This document shows positions 1 to 7,137 of a stretch of 64,000 nucleotides of DNA, one piece after another. The stretch is from assembly GCA_964550855.1 (NCBI GenBank), contig CAZKBQ010000011.1:27355-91354 (forward strand). Direction: 5' to 3'. The notes beneath the pieces were generated by a model, which was not told the DNA's origin, ran no database searches, and saw only the letters and a list, made by a program, of their open reading frames with translations. Source of the DNA: JAGOBP01 sp964550855 (GTDB lineage: Bacteria > Chloroflexota > Anaerolineae > Fen-1058). Position 1 is the first letter of the stretch; each line of letters starts with the position of its first letter. The translations under genes and the position numbers were made by a program.

Positions 1-807
1 CTGCTGCGCCTGTTCCAGTGCCAGCTGCGCCTGCGCCAGTTTGATCCGGGCGGCGGTCAGCGTGCTAGCCGATGGGTTGATCAGCGCCTCCAGATTGGCC
101 TGAGCCTGCACCAACGCGGCATACGCGGCCGTCACGCCGCTGGCATTGACGCTGCTCCTAGTCAGATTGCAATTGGCAACGGCCTGCTCGTACGCCGCGG
201 TGGCACGCTCCAGCTGCGCTTTCTGCAGTGAAATGTCGGCCGTGCCGTTGACCTGCACCCGCCAGTTTGAGACATAGTTGTTGTAGGCCGTCACGGCGTC
301 GTCGTACGTCTGTTTGGCGCTGTCCAGGTTGCTGCACGCCAGCGCCACCGCGTCCGTGCTGTTGACGGCGTACTTCTGCCGCGCCAGCTGATAAGCGGCC
401 TGGGCATTGCTCAACGCCAGCTGCGCCGCGGTCACTGCGTCCTCGTCGGGCGTCACCGTCAGGCTGTAGGCCGCCTGCTGGCTTAAGTAGGTCTGCTGAG
501 CCTGCGCGACCTGCAGTTCCAGATCGGTCGTGTCCAGCTCGGCCAGCACTTCGCCGCGGCGCACCGTCTGGCCCGCGCTGACGTTGACGGCCTTGACCGT
601 GCCCGACGCGCCGAACGTCAGCGTCACCTTGGCGGCCGGCGTCACGCTGCCGGCCGATTCCACCACCGCCGACAGGGTGGCCCGCGTGACCTGGCCGGTC
701 TCCACTGTCGTGGTTTCGGTGGTGGCCTGAGCGCGCGTGGCGGCAGCGACACCCGCGCTCAGCAGGACCGCCCCTAACAGCAGTCCAATCAATCGCTTCT
801 TCGTCAT
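1..807 (-). CDS. HlyD-family membrane fusion protein, partial (3' end outside window)
   Basis: The reverse strand from the ATG at 807 stays open for 269 codons to the window edge, so the C-terminus is missing. An N-terminal hydrophobic segment (about residues 5-25) is followed by a biotinyl-lipoyl-like half (VESAGSVTPAAKVTLTFGAS, about residues 51-70) and then a long Ala/Gln-rich region expected to form the alpha-helical hairpin of periplasmic adaptor subunits. An AAGGAG ribosome-binding site lies 6 bases before the ATG. Family knowledge: such adaptors link an inner-membrane transporter (MacB-type ABC or RND) to the outside. Partner genes would lie further left, beyond the window. A role in export is inferred from fold-level resemblance only. 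Confidence 0.75.
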   Translation of the reverse strand, partial: MTKKRLIGLLLGAVLLSAGVAAATRAQATTETTTVETGQVTRATLSAVVESAGSVTPAAKVTLTFGASGTVKAVNVSAGQTVRRGEVLAELDTTDLELQVAQAQQTYLSQQAAYSLTVTPDEDAVTAAQLALSNAQAAYQLARQKYAVNSTDAVALACSNLDSAKQTYDDAVTAYNNYVSNWRVQVNGTADISLQKAQLERATAAYEQAVANCNLTRSSVNASGVTAAYAALVQAQANLEALINPSASTLTAARIKLAQAQLALEQAQQ

Positions 808-943
808 GGTTTCTCCTTAATCAATGCTGCGTGTTGATCACAGTATCGCAAAAAAATGTTGAGGAGTTGTCGAGAGGAGCTAAATGTTCATTAAGCGCCG
901 GCGCCGGCTGTTTAATTCCGCGCGCCCGATTGTGAGACTCCGG

Positions 944-986
944 CCAAACAAAATGAGCGTGACCGGGTTGCCCCGATCACGCTCAT
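944..986 (-). terminator. Rho-independent terminator after the Gly-rich secreted protein gene
   Basis: A perfect 10-bp inverted repeat (arms 953-962 and 977-986, ATGAGCGTGA / TCACGCTCAT) has an inner CGGG/CCCG pair. On the minus strand it is followed by a T-rich run (TTTTGTTT). It lies 23 bases past the stop of the minus-strand gene at 1009-1614. Confidence 0.8.
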
Positions 987-1008
987 CATCTGGTACTGCC
1001 GCAGAGGC

Positions 1009-1614
1009 TCAGAAGACCAGCCCGCTGGGCGTCGTCGTGCCGCTGTTGGGGGTGGTGGTGCCGTTGTTGCTGTTCGGCGCGGTCGGCGGCGTACCAAAGC
1101 CAAAGCCGCCATGTCCGCGGCCGCCGCGACCGCCCATCTCCATGCCGAAGCCGAATCCGAAGCCGGCGTCCTTGCCCGCCCCCCAGTAGCCTTTGTCCAG
1201 CCCTTCGATGAGCCAGTTGGCCTTGTCCTGGGTGAGCGTGCCGGCCGTCACCGCGTCCTGAATGGCCGTCTTCATCTCGGCCAGCTGCGCGGCTTCCACC
1301 GCCTTCTGCACGTCTGCGATGTCCACGCCCTTCTCATCGGCGATGGCCGCCAGCGTCTTGCCGCCCCACAGCTGCGCCTGCAGCTCGTCGGACGTCATGC
1401 CCAGCACCTTGGCGGCCGCATCCAGCGCCGCCTGACTGCGCAGGCCAAACCCGCCGTGATGCCACAGCGGTGCGCCCGACGGCGCCGTCGGCGCGGTTGG
1501 AGCCGAAGGGGTGGGCGTGGTGCTGCTCTGCGCCATCGCTGCCGAACTGATCCCCAGGGCGGCCACCACCGCCACCAACGTCGCCAGTCCCAGATACTTC
1601 TTCAGACCCGTCAT
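1009..1614 (-). CDS. Secreted Gly-rich protein of unknown function
   Basis: 201 residues. I chose the ATG at 1614 rather than the in-frame ATG at 1626 because a GGAGG motif sits 7 bases before it. A typical signal peptide (KKYLGLATLVAVVAALG, Ala-rich, AMA cleavage-like site) is followed by a Pro/Thr linker. A helical middle contains GKTLAAIADEKGVDIADVQK, a pattern seen in small secreted bacterial proteins of the DUF2680/YckD type. The tail is a low-complexity stretch of alternating Gly, Phe and Arg. It is a single gene with its own terminator. Function is unknown; the middle domain suggests a surface or periplasmic helical protein, and I would not go further. Confidence 0.7.
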   Translation of the reverse strand: MTGLKKYLGLATLVAVVAALGISSAAMAQSSTTPTPSAPTAPTAPSGAPLWHHGGFGLRSQAALDAAAKVLGMTSDELQAQLWGGKTLAAIADEKGVDIADVQKAVEAAQLAEMKTAIQDAVTAGTLTQDKANWLIEGLDKGYWGAGKDAGFGFGFGMEMGGRGGRGHGGFGFGTPPTAPNSNNGTTTPNSGTTTPSGLVF

Positions 1615-1785
1615 AGTAGCCTCCATCTCGGATAAGTATAACGGCCCACTGCCGTTATCTGGCTACAGGATACCCGTTTCTTGTGCAGAATTTATCGAGA
1701 GAAGATGAAAGCGAGGTAAAAAGGGGGGAGAAGGCGACTTCCTCTCCCTGAACGGGAGCAGGGCAGGGCGAAGGGCGCATGCCGT

Positions 1786-1815
1786 TTGCCCCGCGCCTTC
1801 ATTCTGCGCTATACT
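1786..1815 (+). promoter_or_regulatory. Sigma70-type promoter of the hsd remnant
   Basis: TTGCCC (1786-1791), an 18-base spacer and TATACT (1810-1815), 31 bases before the ATG at 1847. It looks like the intact promoter of the former restriction-modification operon, left in place although the genes behind it are broken. Confidence 0.5.
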
Positions 1816-1846
1816 TGCGGCATTCGTCGAACCTCTTGGTTTGACC

Positions 1847-2790
1847 ATGTCCACCGAAGCCGATACCTGCCGCACTTACATTGTCCCCAAATTGCACGCC
1901 GCCGGTTGGGAAGATGATTTCATCGCCGAGCAGCGTGTGATTACACCGGGCCGCATCGTGCCGTTAGGCCGCAAGCATACACGCCGGGAGCCGCGTCGGC
2001 CTGATTACATCCTGTTCCTTGACCTGCTGGGCACGATGAACTTGATCTTGCACGGTATCGAAGCGCCCAACATCCGCCGCACCAACGCGCTGGACAAACC
2101 GCTCAAAGAGATCGGCGAGGACGACCGCTTCGACATCATCGTGACCAATCCGCCGTTCGGCAGCGAGGAAGAAGCGGGCATTCAATTGAACTTCCCCGAA
2201 GCCACGCGCACCAGCGAGACGGCGCTGTTGTTCCTGCAATTCATCATGCGCTCGCTGAAACCCAAAGGACGCTGCGCGGTGGTGGTGCCGAACGGCACGC
2301 TGTTTGGCGACGGCGTGGCAGCCAAGGTCAAGGCGAAGCTGTTGACCGAGTTTAACCTGCACACGATTGTGCGCCTGCCCAACGGCGTCTTCGCGCCTAC
2401 ACGTCGATTCCCACAAATCTGCTGTTTTTCGATCGCACCGGGCCGACAACGGACATCTGGTATTACGAACAGTCCCTGCCTGATGGGCGCAAGAACTACA
2501 GCAAGACAAAACCCTTGCAATATGAGGAGTTTGCCGCGTGCGCAGCGTGGTGGAATGAGCGCGAAGAAAACGAACGCGCGTGGAAGGTCGTCGCCAGCGA
2601 CGTAATCAAGACCGATGACGCGGGCAACATCGTCTCGGTCAATCTGGACATCAAGAATCCCAACGCGCAAGATGATTTTGAGCATTTGCCGCCTGAGCAA
2701 TTGGCCGCCGATATTTTGAAGAAGGAACACCGCATTGCGGAGATCATGACAGAGATTCAAGCGATGTTGGGCAGGGGCAATCCCATGTGA
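1847..2790 (+). pseudogene. Chimeric remnant: HsdR N-terminus fused to HsdM C-terminal part, frameshifted
   Basis: The first ~55 codons read as the N-terminus of a type I restriction subunit (STEADTCRTYIVPKLHAAGW ... PDYIL). From about codon 57 the sequence becomes the middle of a type I methylase (MNLILHGIE, then the TNPPFG catalytic motif, then GRCAVVVPNGTLFG). The methylase N-terminal region including the SAM-binding motif I is absent, so an internal deletion joined the two genes. Near 2397 one base appears lost: the methylase text continues in another frame (YTSIPTNLLFFDRTG) and runs to a stop at 2788-2790. Its last five residues are written by the start of the palindromic repeat block. 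A functional enzyme is very unlikely. The start is the ATG at 1847; a TTG two codons upstream is in frame. Confidence 0.8.
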
Positions 2791-3046
2791 TTGCCCGGCG
2801 TAGGGGTTGACCCACGTGTCAACCCAAATCCGCGTGGCGATCACCAGGACAGACACGTGGGTCTGCCCCAACACGTGGGTTCGCCTCAACACGTGGGTTC
2901 GCCTCAACACGTGGGTTCGCCTCAACAATTGGGGTTGCCCCACCGATAACCGCCGTAGGGGTCGTCCCACGTGACGACCCAAATCCGCGTGGCGATGACC
3001 AGGGCAGACACGTGGGTCTGCCCCAACGGGTTCGCCCCGACGAAGA
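2770..3046 (+). repeat. CACGTG-centred palindromic repeat block upstream of the transposase
   Basis: Several imperfect palindromes share a CACGTG core, for example GGGTTGAC...GTCAACCC (near 2805-2827) and GGCAGAC...GTCTGCC. An 18-bp unit (CACGTGGGTTCGCCTCAA) is repeated in tandem at 2872, 2890 and 2908. The block starts inside the end of the methylase remnant. It looks like a cluster of REP-type elements mobilised by the neighbouring tyrosine transposase; mobilisation is inferred from family knowledge. Confidence 0.75.
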
Positions 3047-3049
3047 CGT

Positions 3050-3634
3050 ATGCCCTACGATCCCAACAAACATCATCGCCGATCGATTCGGTTGAAGGGT
3101 TACGATTATTCGCAAGCGGGCGCATATTTCGTAACGATGTGCGTGCAGCGCCGCGAATTGTTGTTCGTAACCGACGACGTGATCGATATGATTCAACGTT
3201 GGTGGGATAAGTTGCCGGAGAAATTTCCCGGTGTCGAGACGGATGCGTTCGTCATCATGCCGAATCACACGCATGGGATCATCGTCGTTACGGGCGAACA
3301 CGTGGGTTCGCCCCGACAATCGGCCCAATCCGTAGGGGTCGACCCACGTGTCAACCCGGCCCCAACGTTGGGCGAGATGATTCAATGGTTCAAGACGATG
3401 ACGACAAATGAATATATTCGCGGGGTGAAGACGTTGAATTGGACGCCGTTCCCGGGGAAGTTGTGGCAGCGCAATTATTACGAGCACATCATCCGCAGCG
3501 AGATCGAATTGAACGCCATCCGCCAGTACATCATCAACAACCCGCTGAAATGGGAACAAGACCGCGATAACCCGATCAAGATTCGCCCGGCGGCGGAGAC
3601 GGTAGCGGCGTATTTGAGTGAGGTCGGGTTATGA
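3050..3634 (+). CDS. REP-associated tyrosine transposase (RAYT, Y1 family)
   Basis: 194 residues starting MPYDPNKHHRRSIRLKGYDY. The family marks are visible: the AYFVT strand, the metal-binding HTH in VIMPNHTHGIIV, and the C-terminal helix with the candidate catalytic tyrosines (NYYEHIIRSEIELNAIRQYI). RAYTs are single-strand transposases that act on REP palindromes. This one is flanked on both sides by CACGTG palindrome blocks and sits inside a destroyed hsd locus, between the hsdM and hsdS remnants. About residues 82-106 are written by a copy of the same palindromic repeat inserted in frame, in a loop that varies between family members. The core residues appear intact, so activity is possible. 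No clear ribosome-binding site precedes the ATG. Confidence 0.85.
   Translation: MPYDPNKHHRRSIRLKGYDYSQAGAYFVTMCVQRRELLFVTDDVIDMIQRWWDKLPEKFPGVETDAFVIMPNHTHGIIVVTGEHVGSPRQSAQSVGVDPRVNPAPTLGEMIQWFKTMTTNEYIRGVKTLNWTPFPGKLWQRNYYEHIIRSEIELNAIRQYIINNPLKWEQDRDNPIKIRPAAETVAAYLSEVGL
3293..3364 (+). repeat. Palindromic repeat copy inside the transposase gene
   Basis: Contains GGCGAAC..GTTCGCC and a GGGTCGACCCACGTGTCAACCC-like palindrome, matching the words in the flanking blocks. It stays in frame with the transposase. Confidence 0.7.
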
Positions 3635-3887
3635 CGCATGAATGGCCGATGGTGCCCTTGGACAAAATTCTTGCCAAATCAAATGAGTGGATTGATCTCA
3701 ACCCAAACTGAATGCGATGCCGATACCTGATCTTGCGCTCGAAGAACAACGCCGCATCGTGGCTTATCTCGACGGCCTGCAGGCCAAGGTCGATGCGTTG
3801 AAGGCGTTGCAGGCGCAGACGCAGGCGGAACTCGACGCGCTGTTGCCGTCCGTGTTGGATAAGGCGTTTAAGGGGGAATTGTTGTAG
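3631..3887 (+). pseudogene. hsdS (type I specificity subunit) remnant
   Basis: Two pieces of one former gene. The first, 26 codons from the ATG at 3631 (overlapping the transposase stop), reads MTHEWPMVPLDKILAKSNEW, like the start of an HsdS protein, and hits a stop at 3709-3711. The second, in another frame from the ATG at 3717, encodes 56 residues with EEQRRIVAYLDGLQAKVDAL and ends KAFKGELL, the classic conserved helix and end of an HsdS subunit. Both target-recognition domains are gone. With the methylase chimera this marks a type I restriction-modification locus that was deleted internally and invaded by the transposase and its repeats. Confidence 0.8.
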
Positions 3888-4083
3888 GGATCGACCCGTG
3901 TGTCGATCCAAAGGGCGCCCCGACGTGTGTCGATCCGCAATGGGCAGACACGTGGGTCTGCCCCGACGTGTGTCGATCCCAGAGGGCGCCCCGACGTGTG
4001 TCGATCCGCAATGGGCAGACACGTGGGTCTGCCCCGACGTGTGTCGATCCCAGAGGGCGCCCCGACGTGTGTCGATCTGAACG
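3888..4083 (+). repeat. 71-bp tandem repeats of palindromic words
   Basis: A 71-bp unit starts at 3913 and 3984, with a third partial copy at 4055. Each unit carries GACGTGTGTCGATCC words and a GGCAGACACGTGGGTCTGCC palindrome. The block begins immediately after the hsdS stop. Confidence 0.8.
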
Positions 4084-4112
4084 GCATTGTGGAGACGCTG
4101 AGAGACTCTCCC

Positions 4113-4661
4113 TCACCAAGAACCTAAGCCTGCGGTAAACTCCACCTCCTTCACCGCCTCATTCCCTGGCCGGTCCACCGCCGTCACCCGCGCCCGGGCG
4201 GCCCCCGCCGCCAGAGCAAACCGCCACCACCCCTCGATCTCTGCCGGGATCGCTGCGCCTTCGGCCAGCACGCGCCCGTCGGCACCCAGCACTCTCACCG
4301 TCACCCCCACCACCGCCACTTCGTCCGTAGCGTGAATGCGCAACGTATCGCCCGCCCGCTCCACCGCCGCAATCGTGGGCGGATGCAAATAGTCACTCAG
4401 GGCCACGTTATACGCCGGTTGGCCGGTCTTCTTCGCCAGCGTCGCGTACGCCGGCTCGGTGCGCGCGGCCTGCCGGGCGTAGGCTGCCGCCGCCTTGAAC
4501 CGCGCCTGATGCGCCAGCTGTGCCGCCGTAAACTGCCGCCCGCCCGGATAACTCGGCTTGCGCGACAGATACAGTCGCCCCGAGCGCGACCGCTTCGCCA
4601 CCAGCTCACCCATCGAGCCGGTAAAACCGTCAAACAGGGCATTTGTCTTGACCTTCGCCAT
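4113..4661 (-). CDS. Protein of unknown function
   Basis: 182 residues. The start at 4661 (MAKVKTNALFDGFTGSMGEL) is favoured by AAGGAG 6 bases upstream; the open frame extends 21 codons further but without a ribosome-binding site. The N-terminal half is basic with a KRSRSGRLYLSRKPSYPGG stretch and a helical Ala-rich part. The C-terminal half looks like a small beta-sandwich (DTLRIHATDEVAVVGVTVRV). The opening weakly resembles a class of small 'GF(T/S)GxxG' proteins found in phage-like or surface contexts, but I cannot name the family. Three direct repeats 18-50 bases upstream may control it. It stands alone between the repeat block and the two-component system. Confidence 0.6.
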   Translation of the reverse strand: MAKVKTNALFDGFTGSMGELVAKRSRSGRLYLSRKPSYPGGRQFTAAQLAHQARFKAAAAYARQAARTEPAYATLAKKTGQPAYNVALSDYLHPPTIAAVERAGDTLRIHATDEVAVVGVTVRVLGADGRVLAEGAAIPAEIEGWWRFALAAGAARARVTAVDRPGNEAVKEVEFTAGLGSW

Positions 4662-4679
4662 GGCCGCTCCTTGACTGTT

Positions 4680-4712
4680 ATAGTGCTGACATAGTGCTAA
4701 TATAGTGCTGCC
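4680..4712 (-). promoter_or_regulatory. Three direct repeats with 11-bp period upstream of the gene at 4661
   Basis: ATAGTGCT (AGCACTAT on the coding strand) occurs at 4680, 4691 and 4702, exactly 11 bp apart, 19-51 bp before the start codon. Same-face spacing fits a cooperative operator overlapping the promoter; this is inference. Confidence 0.5.
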
Positions 4713-4755
4713 ATACTCTACCACGCAGAACCCTATCAGTCAAAGTCGCCCTCAG

Positions 4756-4792
4756 GCAAAAAAACGGGCGATGTGACCCCCACATCGCCCGT
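4756..4792 (-). terminator. Rho-independent terminator of the two-component operon
   Basis: A perfect 12-bp stem (4764-4775 with 4781-4792, ACGGGCGATGTG / CACATCGCCCGT) with a 5-base loop. On the minus strand it is followed by a run of seven Ts. It lies 50 bases past the sensor kinase stop. Confidence 0.9.
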
Positions 4793-4842
4793 CAACTCCA
4801 ATGAACGACTATTCTCTCAACTCGATCTCGACTTGTCGAGCG

Positions 4843-6237
4843 TCACTTATCGCCGCTGGGCAGGGTAAACCAAAAACGGCTGCCTTGCCCGATGGCGCTC
4901 TCCACCCCGATCGTTCCACCCTGCGTCTCGATCAACTGTTTGGCAATCGCCAGCCCCAGACCAGAACCGCCCGTCTCGCGCGCGCGAGATTTGTCGCCGC
5001 GCCAAAAGCGATCGAAGACGTACGGCACTTCACTCGGTGCGATGCCCTCGCCGGTATCGCGCACGCTCACTTCCACCATGCCCGCCCGGGCCGCTGCCGA
5101 CAGGGTGATGGCGCCCTGCGTGGGCGTATGGCGCACGGCATTGGTCAATAGCACGCGCAGCACCTGCGCCACCCGTTCGCCGTCGGCGCGCACCGGTGGC
5201 AGATCGTCGGGCGCATCCACGCCGATGGTCACCTGCTTCTCGCCCGCCAGCGCGTAAAACGCCTCCGCCGTCGAAGCCAGCATCGGCCGCAGGTCAATCA
5301 CGCCGATGTTCAAGTGCAGTTGCCCCGCCTCAGCCTGCGCCAGTTCGCGCAAGTCATCCACCAGCCGGCTTAGCAGCCGCGTCTCGTCATACAACCGCGC
5401 CGTCTCCGCCAGGTCCAGCGGAAACAGCCCGTCCAGTTGCGCTGCCAGATTGCCCTGCATCACGCTGAGCGGGGTGCGCAGTTCGTGCGCCACATCGGCC
5501 ACCAGGTTGCGGCGCAGTTCTTCCGCCTTCTGCAGCGAATCGGCCATGTCGTTGAAGGCACGCCCCACATTGGCCACTTCCTCCGTGCCGCCCGGCTCCA
5601 CGCGTTGCGCCAGGTCTTTGGCCGCAATCGCCCGCGCCGCCGTCGCCAGTCGATTGAGCGGCCGCGTCAGGCTGCGACTGAACGCCAGCCCCAGCGCCGC
5701 GCCGATGAGGCTGGCCAGCACGCCGGCCAGCACCAGGCTGTTGCGCACCTGATTCATGAAGGCTTGTTCCGGCGGGAGCAGGGTGCCGATCGGGCCGGGG
5801 TTAATCATCAGATACCCGATCGTCTGATTTTGCGACGTCAGCGTCGTCGCGGCGTCGCGCTCGGCCTGACTCAGCGGCTGATACAGCCGTTGTTGATGGC
5901 TGTCAAACACCACCGTTCCGTTCGCATCGGCGATTAAGATGTCCAGCCGTGGGCGTCCGCCATTGGGCGGTTGCGCGCGGCCTACGCGGCGGTCGGGGAA
6001 GATGTTTTGCCCCACCTGCGTCACCACTGTTTCCACGCCCGCCCACGTGTGGTGCTGCTCGTAATAGGTCACCAGATCGGCGTACAGGCCGCTGTTGGCC
6101 AGGTCCAATTCGTTCTGCGCCACAAACGTCCTGAATTCCCGGTCAATGGACAGGCTGGCCACCAGCGCAGCCACGCCGATGCCAAACGCCGCCACGATGG
6201 CAAATGCCACCGTCAGCCGCACCCATAACCGGTTCAT
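4843..6237 (-). CDS. Sensor histidine kinase (HAMP, HisKA, HATPase)
   Basis: 464 residues. The first transmembrane helix is at about 7-29, an extracytoplasmic sensor region at about 30-165 and the second helix at 168-187, followed by HAMP (SRSLTRPLNRLATAARAIAA). The dimerisation box VADVAHELRTPLS has the phosphorylated His at 251. The ATP-binding domain shows the N box (LTNAVRHTP), the G1 box (DTGEGIAPSEV) and the G2 box (GGSGLGLAIAKQL). It is a complete EnvZ/BaeS-type kinase. The start overlaps the response regulator stop by four bases, so the two are translationally coupled. No ligand can be read from the sensor region. The HlyD-type export gene to the left is a possible target. Confidence 0.93.
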   Translation of the reverse strand: MNRLWVRLTVAFAIVAAFGIGVAALVASLSIDREFRTFVAQNELDLANSGLYADLVTYYEQHHTWAGVETVVTQVGQNIFPDRRVGRAQPPNGGRPRLDILIADANGTVVFDSHQQRLYQPLSQAERDAATTLTSQNQTIGYLMINPGPIGTLLPPEQAFMNQVRNSLVLAGVLASLIGAALGLAFSRSLTRPLNRLATAARAIAAKDLAQRVEPGGTEEVANVGRAFNDMADSLQKAEELRRNLVADVAHELRTPLSVMQGNLAAQLDGLFPLDLAETARLYDETRLLSRLVDDLRELAQAEAGQLHLNIGVIDLRPMLASTAEAFYALAGEKQVTIGVDAPDDLPPVRADGERVAQVLRVLLTNAVRHTPTQGAITLSAAARAGMVEVSVRDTGEGIAPSEVPYVFDRFWRGDKSRARETGGSGLGLAIAKQLIETQGGTIGVESAIGQGSRFWFTLPSGDK

Positions 6238-6938
6238 GGCGTGTGCTCCGGTTCGGTCATGCGATAGCCCACGCCGAACACTGTTTTGATGTAGGTGGGA
6301 TTGGCCGGATCCGGCTCGATCTTGCGGCGCAGGTTGCGGATGTGGCTGTCCAACGTGCGCTCCACGCCCTCATACGAGTAGCCCAGCCCCTGTTCGATCA
6401 GGGCCAGGCGCGTAAAGGCATGGCCGGGACTTTCCATCAGCGTCTTCAGGAGATCGAATTCCGTCGGGGTTAGCTCCACCGATCGGCCTTCTACGGTAAC
6501 TTCGTGCCGATCGATGTCCATGCGCAGCGCGCCGATCTGCACCACGTGCGGCACAGCCGGCCCCTCCAACGTGCGCCGCAGCACCGCGCGCACCCGCGCC
6601 ACCACTTCGTGCGGATCAAAGGGCTTGGGTATGTAGTCGTCGGCGCCCAGATTCAGGCCCAGCACACGATCGCTGCTGTCCACGCGCGCCGTCAGCATGA
6701 TGATGGGTGTCGCCGCCAGCGTCTCATCGGCCCGCACGATGCGCGTGATGTCCCACCCGTCCCGATCGGGCAGCATCAAATCCAGCACGATCAGGTCGGG
6801 CTTGTCGCTGCGAATCATGTGCAGGGCGGTTTCGCCGTTGTGGGCGCTCCACACCGTGTAACCGGCCTGCTCCAGGTAGGCGCGCAAAATGCGCACGATT
6901 TCTTTGTCGTCGTCGACGACTAGGATGCGTTGACTCAT
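6234..6938 (-). CDS. OmpR/PhoB-family response regulator
   Basis: 234 residues from the ATG at 6938 (MSQRILVVDDD). I prefer this start over the longer open frame because receiver domains begin here and a GGAG lies 8-9 bases upstream. Receiver domain about 1-120, with the acidic pair in VVDDD, the phosphoacceptor Asp53 in LIVLDLMLP, the Thr in ITMLTAR-type text (IIMLTARVD) and the Lys in IPKPFD. The C-terminal winged helix (about 130-230) ends in the usual GVGYRMT. It is the first gene of the operon with the kinase. Targets are unknown. Confidence 0.93.
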   Translation of the reverse strand: MSQRILVVDDDKEIVRILRAYLEQAGYTVWSAHNGETALHMIRSDKPDLIVLDLMLPDRDGWDITRIVRADETLAATPIIMLTARVDSSDRVLGLNLGADDYIPKPFDPHEVVARVRAVLRRTLEGPAVPHVVQIGALRMDIDRHEVTVEGRSVELTPTEFDLLKTLMESPGHAFTRLALIEQGLGYSYEGVERTLDSHIRNLRRKIEPDPANPTYIKTVFGVGYRMTEPEHTP

Positions 6939-7044
6939 CGGCTGCTCCACGGCCATTGCGTTCGACGACAAGCATACCACGAAGTTGTTGAGAAGTGATG
7001 CAGGCCGCGCCGGAACCGTCCGCCGCGCCGGACAAAGGTTCTAC

Positions 7045-7074
7045 TTGACTCGCGCCGCACACCTGATCTATATT
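7045..7074 (+). promoter_or_regulatory. Promoter of the first LacI gene
   Basis: TTGACT (7045-7050), 18 bases, TATATT (7069-7074). The operator palindrome follows at once, so a bound repressor would block the transcription start. Confidence 0.7.
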
Positions 7075-7076
7075 GG

Positions 7077-7108
7077 TTTGGTACCGTTACCATGATAACG
7101 GTACCAAA
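7077..7108 (+). promoter_or_regulatory. Double LacI-type operator
   Basis: A perfect 13-bp inverted repeat (TTTGGTACCGTTA / TAACGGTACCAAA, spacer 6). It can be read as two overlapping sites of the form WTGRTA-N4-TACCAW: TTGGTA-CCGT-TACCAT (7078-7093) and ATGATA-ACGG-TACCAA (7092-7107). The same form stands before the genes at 32238 and 36098. It lies just downstream of the -10 box, which suits autoregulation. Confidence 0.75.
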
Positions 7109-7137
7109 TTTGGCCCTGCGCCGGAGGCCGTAGCCGC

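Noticed and set aside
2872..2925. CRISPR-like 18-bp repeats
   Set aside because: Units are directly tandem without spacers and belong to the CACGTG palindrome family; no cas genes in the window.
3913..4083. CRISPR-like 71-bp repeats
   Set aside because: The unit is the whole period; there are no unique spacers, and the content is REP-type palindromes.
3764..4119. Several 60-148 codon frames over the repeat block
   Set aside because: They arise from the tandem repeat lacking stops and have no ribosome-binding sites; the text is repeat words only.
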